In this document: positions 25,157 through 33,787 of the stretch, in pieces
Position numbering within the stretch: position 1 is the stretch's first letter
How the letters are laid out: each line of letters opens with the position of its first letter
From: Jiangella endophytica
GTDB lineage: Bacteria; Actinomycetota; Actinomycetes; Jiangellales; Jiangellaceae
Direction: 5' to 3'
DNA: 64,000 nt
Assembly (NCBI RefSeq): GCF_003427025.1
Contig: NZ_QVAI01000005.1
Location: 124,001 to 188,000, forward strand
The notes under the pieces: generated by a model
The model's input: the letters and a program-made list of their open reading frames with translations, nothing else
The model's database searches: none
What the model was told of the DNA's origin: nothing
Program-made: the position numbers and the translations under genes

Positions 25157-25578
25157 GGGTCTCTCCCTGGTGTCTTCAGGTTGGGATCAAGTCCCCGGTC
25201 CGGTGTTCACGCACCGGCCGGGGGCGACTAACTGATGAGGCAGATCCCGCCTCCAGGTGGACCGCGAGCCGTCCGTCCCCGTCTCAGTTTCCGTCTCATT
25301 CGGGCCCGTTCAGACCCGTCCATAGCACAGGCAGGTGCTACCCATCGTCTGCAGGTCGGACGGTTCTGGATCCAGGAAAACGCCTGGTCACGGGCTTGGA
25401 AAGCGTGTTGGGAGCAATCCCTCAGGGGTTCGAATCCCCTATCCTCCGCCAGCTCGGCCCCACCAGGGCAGACGCACCGACCGGTCCCCGCCGGGGCCGG
25501 GACGGTGCCGCTCCTGGTCGCGCGACGGCGGGCTCGATCGATCCCGTCCGTCCCGTGGAGGCCTTCCGCCTGGCCGCT
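25157..25578. other. AICE right end and chromosomal junction without genes
   Basis: No supported gene in about 420 bp. It holds the promoter region of the minus-strand 183-residue gene, attR (25394-25451), and a copy of the 24-nt sequence that also follows tRNA-Ser (25461-25484). A GC-rich inverted tract then leads into the hydrolase gene end. Confidence 0.7.
25394..25451 (+). repeat. attR: attR: 58-bp direct repeat of tRNA-Ser 3' half
   Basis: Identical to 8092-8149, from the anticodon stem to the CCA. The 5' half of the tRNA is absent here, so this copy cannot be a functional tRNA. It marks the right end of the element. Confidence 0.93.
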
Positions 25579-26358
25579 TCAGGCCAGGAACGTCCGCACC
25601 ACCTCGGCCGTCTCGGGGGCGGGGATCGTGTGGTCCGCGCCGCCGGGGACGGTGAGGTAGCGGGCGTCGGCCAGGCGGGACGGGAGCGCCTCGGCCGCCC
25701 GCCGCAGCACCGGCCAGGTCTGCGCGCCGGTCAGGACGAGCACCGGAACCTGGAGCGCGCGCATCGACGGCGTCGGCTGGTCGTACGGCGGCGCGGTGAC
25801 GGTCGCGTCGTAGATGACGGTGGGGGCGATGGCCTCCAGTTGGGGGAAGAACGGCGACTGCCGAATCCCGGCCACCATGTCCGGCGGCAGCCCGATGCCC
25901 TCCAACTGGAACGTCGTGACGGCGTCCGCGCGGCGCCCGGCCGCGATCAGCGCCGCCAGCCGCGACGGCAGGTCGGCGGGCCGCCGGTCGTCGGAACTGA
26001 GGGCGAACGGCGCCTCGTACATGACGAGCGCCGTCACGGGGAGGCCGCGCGAGGCGGCCAGCAGGGCGAGGTTCGCACCGGACGAGAAGCCGAACACGGC
26101 CGCCGAACCGCCGACCACGGCGAGGACGGCGGCGAGGTCCTCGATCTCCCGGTCGACGGCGTAGGGGGCGGTGTCGCCGCTGTCGCCGCGGCCGCGCCGG
26201 TCGTAGCAGACGACGGTGTGGGACGGCGCCAGGGCTGCGGCCACCGGGGCGAGCGTGTGCCGGTCGTTGAACGCGCCGGACACGAAGACGACCGGCGGGC
26301 CGGAGCCGGAGCGGTCGTAGGCGATCGTGGTGCCGTCGGCGGAGGTGGTGGTCAACAT
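25579..26358 (-). CDS. alpha/beta hydrolase
   Basis: A 259-residue alpha/beta-hydrolase-fold enzyme. It has the oxyanion region VVFVSGAFND, the nucleophile elbow GFSSGAN (serine), and the terminal GGADHTI histidine. Family members include esterases and lactonases; the substrate is not evident. ATG 26358 has GAGGAG 6 nt upstream. It lies divergent from the YciI-sigma pair, 69 bp apart, suggesting shared control (inference). Confidence 0.88.
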   Translation of the reverse strand: MLTTTSADGTTIAYDRSGSGPPVVFVSGAFNDRHTLAPVAAALAPSHTVVCYDRRGRGDSGDTAPYAVDREIEDLAAVLAVVGGSAAVFGFSSGANLALLAASRGLPVTALVMYEAPFALSSDDRRPADLPSRLAALIAAGRRADAVTTFQLEGIGLPPDMVAGIRQSPFFPQLEAIAPTVIYDATVTAPPYDQPTPSMRALQVPVLVLTGAQTWPVLRRAAEALPSRLADARYLTVPGGADHTIPAPETAEVVRTFLA

Positions 26359-26427
26359 GGGGAGCTCCTCGAAGTTGGTATCGACCGGTCGACCCCACGA
26401 CGAACGAGATGGCGCACGATGGACACC

Positions 26428-26772
26428 ATGAGCACGCCGATTCGTTATCTGCTCCTGATCAGCGCCGAGGAGCAGCTCGAGCCGGACATCGTGGACGACG
26501 ACGGCATGCGCCGGTTCCACGCGTGGATGGCCGATCTGGAGAGGCGCGGGGTACTGCGGGCACACGAGGGCCTGTACCCGAGCCGGGCGGCGACGACCGT
26601 ACGGGTGCGCGACGGCGACGTGCTGCGGACGGACGGGCCGTTCATGGAGACGAAGGACCAGATCGGCGGCTTCGCACTGATCGAGTGCGCCGGCCTGGAC
26701 GAGGCGGTCGAGATCGCCGCCGGCCACCCCGCCGCCCGGTTCGGACAGGTCGAGATCCGCCCGGTCCGATGA
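26428..26772 (+). CDS. YciI/DGPF domain protein
   Basis: A 114-residue YCII-related protein with the DGPFMETKDQIGGF signature and FHAWMADLE helix. Proteins of this family occur next to ECF sigma factors in actinobacteria and other phyla. The role may be enzymatic or regulatory and is unproven. Its stop overlaps the start of the sigma factor gene by 4 nt (ATGA). ATG 26428 is preferred; 26419 is equally possible. Confidence 0.88.
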   Translation: MSTPIRYLLLISAEEQLEPDIVDDDGMRRFHAWMADLERRGVLRAHEGLYPSRAATTVRVRDGDVLRTDGPFMETKDQIGGFALIECAGLDEAVEIAAGHPAARFGQVEIRPVR

Positions 26773-28094
26773 ACGACGCCGACCTGTCGGTACCCGCCCA
26801 TAGGGTGGGCACCCTCCCTGGAGGGGCGGGGCATGCCGACGTCGGCGTAGACGTCGGCGACGGCGAGGTCGGTGCCGCGGTCGCCGCGGCGTTCCGGGAC
26901 GAGTGGGGCCGCGTCGTCGCGACGCTGATCGCGGGCACGGGCGACTGGGACCTCGCCGAGGAGGCGGCGGCCGACGCGTTCGCCGCCGCGCTGGAGACCT
27001 GGCCGCGCGACGGCCTCCCGGACCGGCCCGGCGCATGGCTGACCACGGCCGCCCGCCGCCGGGCGCTGGACCGGCTGCGGCGGGCGAAGGCCGGGGACGC
27101 CAAGCTGCGGCTGCTCGCGGCGACGGCGGACGAGCCGCCCGGCGACCAGGGCGACCAAGGCAGCCACCCGCCGGACGACCGGCTGCGCCTGCTCTACACG
27201 TGCTGCCATCCGGCGCTGGCGTTCGAGGCGCAGGTCGCGCTGTCGCTGCGCGCGCTGACCGGCCTCACGACGGCGGAGATCGCGAGGGCGTTCCTCGTCC
27301 CCGAGGCGACGATGGCCAAGCGGCTGGTCCGGGCGAAGCACAAGATCCGCGCCGCCGCGATCCCCTACCGCGTGCCGCCGCCGGAGCAGCTGCCCGAACG
27401 GACGACAGCCGTCCTCGGTGTCGTGTACCTGCTGTTCAACGAGGGCTACGGCGCTACCAGCGGCGACGGCCTGATGCGACCGGAGCTCACCCGCGAGGCG
27501 CTGCGGCTCGCCGCGCTGGTGACCGAGCTGCTGTCCGACGAGCCGGAGGCGCTGGGCCTGCTCGCGCTGCTCCGCCTGCACGACGCCCGCGCTGCGACAC
27601 GCACGGGCCCGGGCGGCGAGCTGGTGCCGCTGGAGGAGCAGGACCGCGACCGCTGGGACCGCGCGGCGGCCGCGGACGCCGTCGGGCTGCTCCAGCGGTC
27701 GCTCGCACACGAGCAGCCCGGCCCGTACCAGCTGCAGGCGCTGATCGCGGCCTGTCACGCCGTCGCCGTCCGGGCCGAGGACACCGACTGGCGGCGGATC
27801 GTCCGGCTGTACGACCAACTGCTCGAGCACCAGCCGACGCCGGTGGTGCGGCTGAACCGGGCGGTCGCGGTCGCGATGGCGGATGGCCCGGCCGCCGGCC
27901 TCGCACAGGTCGAGGCCGTCGCCGCCGAGCTGGTCGGGTACCCGCTGCTCCCCGCGACCCGCGCCGACCTGCTCCGCCGGGCCGGCGACCACACGGCCGC
28001 CGCGACGCAGTATCGCGCGGCGCTCGCGGTGGCCGGCAACGACGGCGAGCGCCGCTACCTCGCCCGGCGGCTGGCCGAGCTGACCCCGTCCTGA
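26769..28094 (+). CDS. ECF-type RNA polymerase sigma factor (YciI-linked, ECF42-like)
   Basis: A 441-residue sigma factor with sigma-2 (RDEWGRVVATLIAGTGDWDLAEEAAADAF, then WPRDGLPDRPGAWLTTAARRRALDRLRR) and sigma-4 (LTGLTTAEIARAFLVPEATMAKRLVRAKHKI) regions. It has a long C-terminal domain (from about residue 220, helical and TPR-like) as in the ECF42 group. No classical anti-sigma factor is encoded beside it; the C-terminal domain and YciI protein are thought to take part in control. Overlaps the YciI gene by 4 nt. Its targets are unknown. Confidence 0.92.
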   Translation: MNDADLSVPAHRVGTLPGGAGHADVGVDVGDGEVGAAVAAAFRDEWGRVVATLIAGTGDWDLAEEAAADAFAAALETWPRDGLPDRPGAWLTTAARRRALDRLRRAKAGDAKLRLLAATADEPPGDQGDQGSHPPDDRLRLLYTCCHPALAFEAQVALSLRALTGLTTAEIARAFLVPEATMAKRLVRAKHKIRAAAIPYRVPPPEQLPERTTAVLGVVYLLFNEGYGATSGDGLMRPELTREALRLAALVTELLSDEPEALGLLALLRLHDARAATRTGPGGELVPLEEQDRDRWDRAAAADAVGLLQRSLAHEQPGPYQLQALIAACHAVAVRAEDTDWRRIVRLYDQLLEHQPTPVVRLNRAVAVAMADGPAAGLAQVEAVAAELVGYPLLPATRADLLRRAGDHTAAATQYRAALAVAGNDGERRYLARRLAELTPS

Positions 28095-28202
28095 CCCCGT
28101 CCTGACCCCGGACGCCGCGAGAGGTCGCAAGGAAAGCCCTGGGAAAGCCGCTGCCGACACACTCCGGGCATCTGTCATCGACCGAGCTTGGAGCACGTCG
28201 AC

Positions 28203-28730
28203 ATGAGCACGCTACGTTCAACGATCCGCACCCGATCGCCGCGGTTTCGGACGCTGACCCGATGGGCCTACGCCGTCGCCGGCGCCGCCGCACTCACCAC
28301 CGTCGTGCTGCCGGCCAATGCCGCGCCGAGCGGACCGAAGCCCGGCGACGTCGCCACCCGGGGCTGCTGGGAGCAACCCAATCCGGACGGCAAGTCCTGG
28401 ACGGCGCAGACCTCCGGAGGATCCGTGACGTTCTACGAGCGCGACGAGCTCCTCCGAGTGTCGGACACCAGGTCCAACGGATGGCGCGTGGTGGCCCTGT
28501 TCACCTGGTGCGAGGGGCCCTACCTGTCCCAGGGCGTCTGGCGTGAGTCGCCCTCGACGTCCAGCGGCTGGCAGCATCGCGACAGCGGCCCGGACCAGGG
28601 CCCGATCGACACGAAGACGTACAACTACGATTTCACGGAGGGCCGCCGGGTCATCTTCCGGGCCTGTGAGAAGAAGATGTCCACCGGCCAGCTGCGCAAC
28701 TGCTCGAACACCGTGGAGGCCTACTCCTGA
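28203..28730 (+). CDS. secreted protein of unknown function
   Basis: A 175-residue protein with a cleavable signal peptide: basic N-terminus, hydrophobic WAYAVAGAAALTTVVLP, likely cleavage near NAAPSG. The mature part has four cysteines in two candidate disulfides (CWEQ, WCEG, ACEKK, NCSNT) and no recognised domain. ATG 28203 is chosen because GGAG lies about 9 nt upstream. It stands alone between the sigma factor and the 101-residue gene. Confidence 0.75.
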   Translation: MSTLRSTIRTRSPRFRTLTRWAYAVAGAAALTTVVLPANAAPSGPKPGDVATRGCWEQPNPDGKSWTAQTSGGSVTFYERDELLRVSDTRSNGWRVVALFTWCEGPYLSQGVWRESPSTSSGWQHRDSGPDQGPIDTKTYNYDFTEGRRVIFRACEKKMSTGQLRNCSNTVEAYS

Positions 28731-28834
28731 CCACCGCGAACCGTGAACGCGGCCAACGAGCTCTCGTCGGCCGCGTTCGCACGTGGTCCGGCATATGCCA
28801 GGCAAAACGACGCCCGCCGTTTAGACTGCGCTAG

Positions 28835-29140
28835 GTGATTTTCAAGCGCGTCGGAGACGGCAAGCCCTACCCCGAGCACGACACGGGTCTGCGGGCGTGG
28901 TCTGATCTTCCCCCGCGCCAGATCCGTCTGGACGAACTGGTCACCACCAAACGCACACTGAACCTCGAAACCCTGCTCGCCGACGACTCCACGTTCTACG
29001 GCGACCTCTTCGCCCACGTGGTCGAGTGGCGCGGCGAGCTGTACCTCGAGGACGGGCTGCACCGCGCGCTCCGTGCGGCGCTGCAACAGCGGCCGGTCAT
29101 CCATGCCCGTGTCCTACTTCTCCCCGACACCAAGGCATGA
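28835..29140 (+). CDS. conserved actinobacterial protein, VapB-annotated family
   Basis: A 101-residue protein. I recall near-identical proteins (RAWSDLPPRQIRLDELVTTK, STFYGDLFAHVV, YLEDGLHRALRAALQQR) being conserved in actinomycetes and sometimes annotated as VapB-type antitoxins; I cannot check that. No toxin partner is adjacent. GTG 28835 has a TAGACT -10-like box ending 7 nt before it and no ribosome-binding site, so the message is probably leaderless. Confidence 0.75.
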   Translation: MIFKRVGDGKPYPEHDTGLRAWSDLPPRQIRLDELVTTKRTLNLETLLADDSTFYGDLFAHVVEWRGELYLEDGLHRALRAALQQRPVIHARVLLLPDTKA

Positions 29141-29226
29141 CCTGCGGAAACGGGAGCCTCACGGCTAGGCTGACCTGACCACACGACCCCCGCCCGCGCG
29201 GCAACGCCGCCGACCCCGGAGCACGC

Positions 29227-29787
29227 ATGGCGTTCGAGGATGAGCAGCTCACCGAGGAGGAGGCCGCCCGCCGGCACCGCTGGCGCCGCGTCCGCACGTC
29301 GGCGACGTTGCTGGTCCTGATCGGCGTGGTCATCGGGGCCGCCTGGTACAGCTGGGCCAACGTCGTCGGCGACGAGGAGCCCAGTGCCGCGGCGTCCACG
29401 GGCCAGCCGTGCGCTCCCGGCCAGCCGACGGCCGCGCCCGCGCCGGCGGAGGTGCAGGTGAACGTCTACAACGCCACCGACCGCAGCGGGCTGGCGTCGG
29501 CGATCGCCCGGCAGGTCCGCGACCGCGGCTTCGTCGTCGTCGACGTCGACAACGACCCGCTGGACCGCGCCATCGAAGGGACCGCCGAGGTGCGGTCCCG
29601 GGCCGTCGACCAGGCCGCCGCCGAGCTCGTCGCGACGCTCGTCCCCGGCGCGGTGTACGTGCCCGACGAGCGCACCGAGGCGACCATCGACCTCGTGCTC
29701 GGCAACGCGTTCGAGGCGCTGGCCGATCCCGCGGCGCCGCCGGCGACGCCGTCAGCCGAGCTGCCGCCCTGCGAGGCCGCCTCCTAG
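29227..29787 (+). CDS. LytR C-terminal domain membrane protein
   Basis: A 186-residue single-pass membrane protein. A cytosolic N-terminus rich in Glu/Arg is followed by one helix (TLLVLIGVVIGAAWYSWANVV, about 27-47). An extracytoplasmic LytR_C domain (VQVNVYNATDRSGLASAIARQVRDRGF) makes up the rest. The family accompanies cell-wall polymer transferases but this protein lacks the catalytic LCP domain. Its stop overlaps the convergent antiporter gene by 4 bp. Confidence 0.9.
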   Translation: MAFEDEQLTEEEAARRHRWRRVRTSATLLVLIGVVIGAAWYSWANVVGDEEPSAAASTGQPCAPGQPTAAPAPAEVQVNVYNATDRSGLASAIARQVRDRGFVVVDVDNDPLDRAIEGTAEVRSRAVDQAAAELVATLVPGAVYVPDERTEATIDLVLGNAFEALADPAAPPATPSAELPPCEAAS

Positions 29788-31310
29788 GGCACGCCCTCAT
29801 CCTCCTCGTCGGGGTGCGGCCCGCCGCGCTCGCCGAACCAGCCGGCGAGGCGGCCGCGGCGTCCGACGGCGCGCAACCGGGCCTCGGTGGCACGGCGCAG
29901 CGCTCGCGGCGCGACGATGAGGATCTCGTCGCCATGCAGCAGCTTGGTTCGCGGACCGGGGACCATCGACGTGTCGCCGCGGACGATCAGCGCGATGCCG
30001 ACCCCGATCGGGACCCGCAGCTCGGCGACCTCGACGCCGTGCAGCTTCGAGCCGGGCGGTATGCGGACGTGGATGAGGTCGGCGTCCAGCCGCTCCAGCG
30101 GCGCGGACTCGACGTCGGCGTCGCGGGTGGGGAAGGCCGGCACCATGCCGAGGCGCGCGGCCAGCCAGGGCAGCGTCGGTGCCTGTATCAGCGTGTACAG
30201 CACGCTCACGATGAAGACGACGGCGAACAGCCAGTCGGCCCGTTCGACGCCCTCGGCCAGCGGGATGGTCGCGAACACGACCGGCACCGCGCCTCGTAGC
30301 CCGGCCCAGGACAGGAACACCTTCTCGCGGATCGACATCAGGAACGGCGCCGTCGCCGCCCACACCGAGATCGGCCGCGCGACGAACGTCAGCGCGGCGC
30401 CCGCGACGACCGCCGTCACGAACGCGCCCGGCATGTCCGCCGGCGACGCCAGCAGGCCGAGCATGACGAACAGGCCGATCTGCGCCAGCCAGGCCAGCCC
30501 TTCGACGAACGACCGCGTGGCCGCGCGGTGCGGCAGGTGCGAGTTGCCCAGCACCAGCGCCGCGATGTACACCGCCGCGAACCCGCTCATGTGGGCGAAT
30601 GCGCCGAGGCCGTACGCGAGCACGGTCAGCGTGAGCACGACCAGCGGATAGAGGCCCGACGCCGGCAGCGCGGTCCGGCGCAGGATGGCCGCACCCACCC
30701 GCCCCACCACGTAGCCCAGTGCTGCGCCGCCGAGCAGCTCGTACACCACCGTCAGCCCGATCAGGAGGAACCCGCCCTCGGGACCGTGGCCCACGCTGAG
30801 GATCGTCACCAGCACGATGGCGGGCGCGTCGTTGAGGCCCGACTCCGCCTCCAGGGCGCCGGACAGCCGCCGTCTCAGCGGCAACCGCCGCAGCGTCGAG
30901 AACACCGCGGCCGCGTCGGTCGGCGCGAAGATCGCCCCGAGCAGGATCGCCGGCAGCCAGTCCAGGCCGAGCGCGTAGTGCCCGATGACCGCGACGACCG
31001 CCGTGCTCACGACCACGCCGACGGTGGCCAGCGACAGCCCGATGCCGAACACGGGCCGCGCCTCGTCCCACTGGGTCGTCAGACCGCCCTCGGCCAGGAT
31101 CACGACCAGCGCGGCGTAGGCGAAGGACTGCGCGACGTCGGGATCGGAGAACTGGATGCCAAGCCCCGACTCGCCGATCACGAGGCCGATCAGCAGGTAC
31201 AGCACGAGGCTGGGCAGCCCCAGCTTCACGCTCACCCGCACCGCGATGACGGCGGTGATGAGCACGAGGGCTCCGGCGAGCAGGAAGACGTTGAGCGAGT
31301 CGACGGTCAC
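29784..31310 (-). CDS. potassium/proton antiporter, CPA1 NhaP2-like, with RCK C-domain
   Basis: A 508-residue cation/proton antiporter. It has about 12 transmembrane helices from the N-terminus, with conserved PTDAAAVFS and ESGLNDAPAIVLV motifs bearing the ion-binding aspartates. A cytosolic RCK/TrkA-C-like domain (HVRIPPGSKLHGVEVAELRVP) follows at about residue 405. It would expel K+ and import H+ for pH and osmotic balance. The length is slightly short of 550-residue homologues. GTG start at 31310. Confidence 0.9.
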   Translation of the reverse strand: MTVDSLNVFLLAGALVLITAVIAVRVSVKLGLPSLVLYLLIGLVIGESGLGIQFSDPDVAQSFAYAALVVILAEGGLTTQWDEARPVFGIGLSLATVGVVVSTAVVAVIGHYALGLDWLPAILLGAIFAPTDAAAVFSTLRRLPLRRRLSGALEAESGLNDAPAIVLVTILSVGHGPEGGFLLIGLTVVYELLGGAALGYVVGRVGAAILRRTALPASGLYPLVVLTLTVLAYGLGAFAHMSGFAAVYIAALVLGNSHLPHRAATRSFVEGLAWLAQIGLFVMLGLLASPADMPGAFVTAVVAGAALTFVARPISVWAATAPFLMSIREKVFLSWAGLRGAVPVVFATIPLAEGVERADWLFAVVFIVSVLYTLIQAPTLPWLAARLGMVPAFPTRDADVESAPLERLDADLIHVRIPPGSKLHGVEVAELRVPIGVGIALIVRGDTSMVPGPRTKLLHGDEILIVAPRALRRATEARLRAVGRRGRLAGWFGERGGPHPDEEDEGVP

Positions 31311-31548
31311 GCCCCACCCCCCGTCCGTTGTCCCGGCGACCCACGTCGCGGCAGGTCTAGAGCCTAAAGTGCGGCCGGGCTTCGGTGCGCGACGTGCGGA
31401 AGGGGCGAGACGCGAGGGAAGCGGCGGGTCCCCCTGCGGAGCCGGGCAGGACCGCGCCGATACGGCGCTGACCTGCGGATCTGGCGCGTTCCGGTGACCC
31501 CGGCGGGGCGAGCCGCCCGGGCTTCTCCGTGCTGTGACACCCGCCCTG

Positions 31549-32793
31549 CTACGACGACGGCATCCAGGTGCGGGCCGCCGTGACGAGGGCGGTGACCCCG
31601 TTCGCGACGGTCGGCTCGATGACCGGGGCGTAGTGGGGTGAGTGGTTGGACGGCACGGTGAGCAGCGCCGGGTCGTTCATGTCGCCGGTCGTGAACAGCG
31701 AGGGGTCGGTGCCGCCGAGCAGCCAGTAGGACAACGGCGCGCCGGCGCTCGTCGCCAGGATCCCGACGTCTTCGCTGCCGGCCCCGGCGCCGGGGTCGAG
31801 GATGCTGTCCGGTCCGAGCCACTCGGCGAACGCGTCCAGCGTCCTCCCGAGGGCGGCGGGATCGTTGACCACGACGGGGAACCGTTCGATCTCGGTGATG
31901 GTGGGTTCGTCGGTCGCGCCGGCGGTCGCGGCCTCGCCTCGGACGATCCGTTCGATGCTGTCGAGGATGCGCCGGCGCACGCCGGTGTCGTAGCTGCGGA
32001 TGTTCAGCTGCAACTCGGCCTCGCCGGGGATCACGTTCGCCGCGTCGCCGGCATGGATCGAGCCGACGGTGAGAACGGCCGTCGCGGTGCTCGGGATCTC
32101 GCGGGAGATGACGGCCTGAAGACGCAGGACCGTCTCGGCCGCCATCACGATCGGGTCGATGGAGGCTTCGGGCATCGACCCGTGCGCGCCGCGGCCGACG
32201 AGTCGCACGCCCAGGGAGTCGGAGCCCGCGTAGGACGCGCCGGGATGCCCCGCGATCTTCCCGGCCGGCAGCGGCGCCACGTGCTGGCCGAGGACGACGT
32301 CGGGTGCCGGGAAGCGGTCGTACAGGCCGTCGTCGACCATCGCCTGCGCCCCCTTGCCGAGCTCCTCGGCCGGCTGGAACACCACGAGCAGCGTGCCGGA
32401 CCAGCTCGCCGTGTCGCCGGCGAGCACGTCGGCGGCGCCCAGGAGGCACGTCGTGTGCAGATCGTGGCCGCAGGCGTGATCGACCGGCACGCTCTTGCCG
32501 CTCTCGTCGGTCGTCGTCACGGTGCTGGCGTAGTCCAACCCCGTGTCCTCCCGGACGGGAAGCGCGTCCATGTCGGCGCGCAGCAGCGCTGTCGCGCCGG
32601 GCCCGTTCCTCAGCAGGCCCACGACCCCGGTGCCGGCGACACCCGTCGTCACGTCGAACCCGGACGCCTGGAGCCGATCCGCGACGATCCCGGCGGTGCG
32701 GTGCTCCTGGAAGCCGAGTTCCGGATGCCGGTGCAGGTCCTTGTACAGGTCCGTGAGCGTCGGATCGACGGGGATGTTCTCGTGCCTGGTCAT
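31549..32793 (-). CDS. M20 family metallopeptidase (amidohydrolase)
   Basis: A 414-residue M20D-like zinc amidohydrolase. It has the LHRHPELGFQEHRT region, the metal-binding HACGHDLHT motif, the QPAEELGKGAQAM motif and a dimerisation insert from about residue 185. Homologues hydrolyse N-acyl or N-carbamoyl amino acids; the substrate is not defined. ATG 32793 (MTRHEN) has GAGGGGG 5-6 nt upstream, and the longer open frame upstream would read into the tRNA. Confidence 0.9.
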   Translation of the reverse strand: MTRHENIPVDPTLTDLYKDLHRHPELGFQEHRTAGIVADRLQASGFDVTTGVAGTGVVGLLRNGPGATALLRADMDALPVREDTGLDYASTVTTTDESGKSVPVDHACGHDLHTTCLLGAADVLAGDTASWSGTLLVVFQPAEELGKGAQAMVDDGLYDRFPAPDVVLGQHVAPLPAGKIAGHPGASYAGSDSLGVRLVGRGAHGSMPEASIDPIVMAAETVLRLQAVISREIPSTATAVLTVGSIHAGDAANVIPGEAELQLNIRSYDTGVRRRILDSIERIVRGEAATAGATDEPTITEIERFPVVVNDPAALGRTLDAFAEWLGPDSILDPGAGAGSEDVGILATSAGAPLSYWLLGGTDPSLFTTGDMNDPALLTVPSNHSPHYAPVIEPTVANGVTALVTAARTWMPSS

Positions 32794-32953
32794 GGCTGCC
32801 CCCTCGAGGATCGCCTTCCACGCTAGGAGGGCGAGCGCAGTCTGGCGACCCAGCCGGTCCGGCGAGGTCCGGTGCGGCACCTGCACGTCGCGGTGACCCG
32901 GGAACGACGAAGGGCCCCAGCTCCACGAGAGTGCGTGGCTGGGGCCCTTCGGC

Positions 32954-33043
32954 TGGCGGTAGCGGTGGGATTTGAACCCACGGTGGAGTTGCCCCCACAC
33001 ACGCTTTCGAGGCGTGCTCCTTAGGCCGCTCGGACACGCTACC
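32954..33043 (-). tRNA. tRNA-Ser (anticodon CGA)
   Basis: Minus strand: acceptor stem GGTAGCG (from 33043) pairs with CGCTACC, the anticodon stem-loop CGCCTCGAAAGCG shows CGA, a long variable arm follows, the T arm has GGTTCAAATCC, and CCA is encoded (32956-32954). Class II tRNA-Ser. No integrated element is visible beside this one. Confidence 0.96.
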
Positions 33044-33162
33044 GCCGTCGAGGGTACCGGAGCCCCGGGCGCTGTAGGAAATCGGGCGAGCGGGCCACGA
33101 TCACGACGCGCGGCCGCCCCACGCGGCGAGACGGCCGGCCGGCGACCTTCACGCCGCCGGCC

Positions 33163-33633
33163 TCAGCGTTGGGTCGCGAAGAAGTCGCGGACGAGCGCGC
33201 CGCACTCGTCGGCGAGGACGCCGGCGAGGACCTCGGGGCGGTGGTTGAGCCGGCGGTCGCGGACGAGGTCCCAGAGCGAGCCGACGGCACCGGCCTTCGG
33301 ATCCGGCGCGCCGTAGACGAGGCGGTCGACACGAGCCAGGACGAGGGCGCCGGCGCACATCGAGCACGGCTCCATCGTGACGACGAGCGTGCAGCCGTCC
33401 AGCCGCCACGATCCGACCTCGGCGGCGGCCGCGCGCAGCGCGAGCACCTCCGCGTGCCCCGTCGGGTCGGCGTCGGCCTCGCGCCGGTTGTGGTCGCGGC
33501 CGAGCACCGTGCCGCCGGCATCGACGACGACGGCCCCGATCGGCACGTCACCGGTCGACGGCGCGAGCTCGGCCTCGGCCAGAGCGATGCGCATGAGCGG
33601 CTCGTAGCGCCGAGTGGCGGGTCCCGCGGACAT
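33163..33633 (-). CDS. tadA: tRNA adenosine(34) deaminase
   Basis: A 156-residue TadA, which deaminates A34 to inosine in tRNA-Arg. The active site is complete: H60-A-E62 and P89-C90-SMC93. Length is normal. ATG 33633 gives MSAGPATRRYEPLMRIAL; an extension to 33717 looks non-coding. The TadA-associated protein gene lies about 2.1 kb away at 35747 on the same strand. Confidence 0.94.
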   Translation of the reverse strand: MSAGPATRRYEPLMRIALAEAELAPSTGDVPIGAVVVDAGGTVLGRDHNRREADADPTGHAEVLALRAAAAEVGSWRLDGCTLVVTMEPCSMCAGALVLARVDRLVYGAPDPKAGAVGSLWDLVRDRRLNHRPEVLAGVLADECGALVRDFFATQR

Positions 33634-33787
33634 GTCCTCGACGATACGTGCCGGGCGAGTAAGGCGAGTCACACGCGCCGGCCGGAGATTCTCAGCGTGA
33701 CCACAGGAATCACGCACGATTCTTTGACGAGATCAAGATGCAGATGCGAGACTTAGAAGAACGAGCGTTCGCTTTACGGGAGTTTCC

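Larger units (their letters stand above)
8092..25451. mobile_element. AICE (pSAM2-like integrative conjugative element) integrated in tRNA-Ser(GGA)
   Basis: The element is bounded by a perfect 58-bp direct repeat of the tRNA-Ser 3' half (8092-8149 and 25394-25451). Inside are all AICE hallmarks: tyrosine integrase beside the tRNA, excisionase, a rolling-circle type Rep, an FtsK-like single-protein DNA translocase and a GntR regulator. The cargo includes an MmeI-like restriction enzyme, a P-loop ATPase, an XRE-ImmA protein and a HigBA-like pair. The translocase has an in-frame stop, so transfer may be lost although excision genes look intact. The element is about 17.3 kb, within the usual AICE range. 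Confidence 0.93.

Noticed and set aside
25394-25451. A second tRNA-Ser gene at attR
   Set aside because: The 5' half (acceptor and D arm) is missing, so it is only the attachment repeat.
31364-33037. Long minus-strand ORF of 557 residues spanning the tRNA and M20 gene
   Set aside because: Its arginine-rich translation is a shadow of the M20 gene in another frame and it passes through tRNA-Ser.
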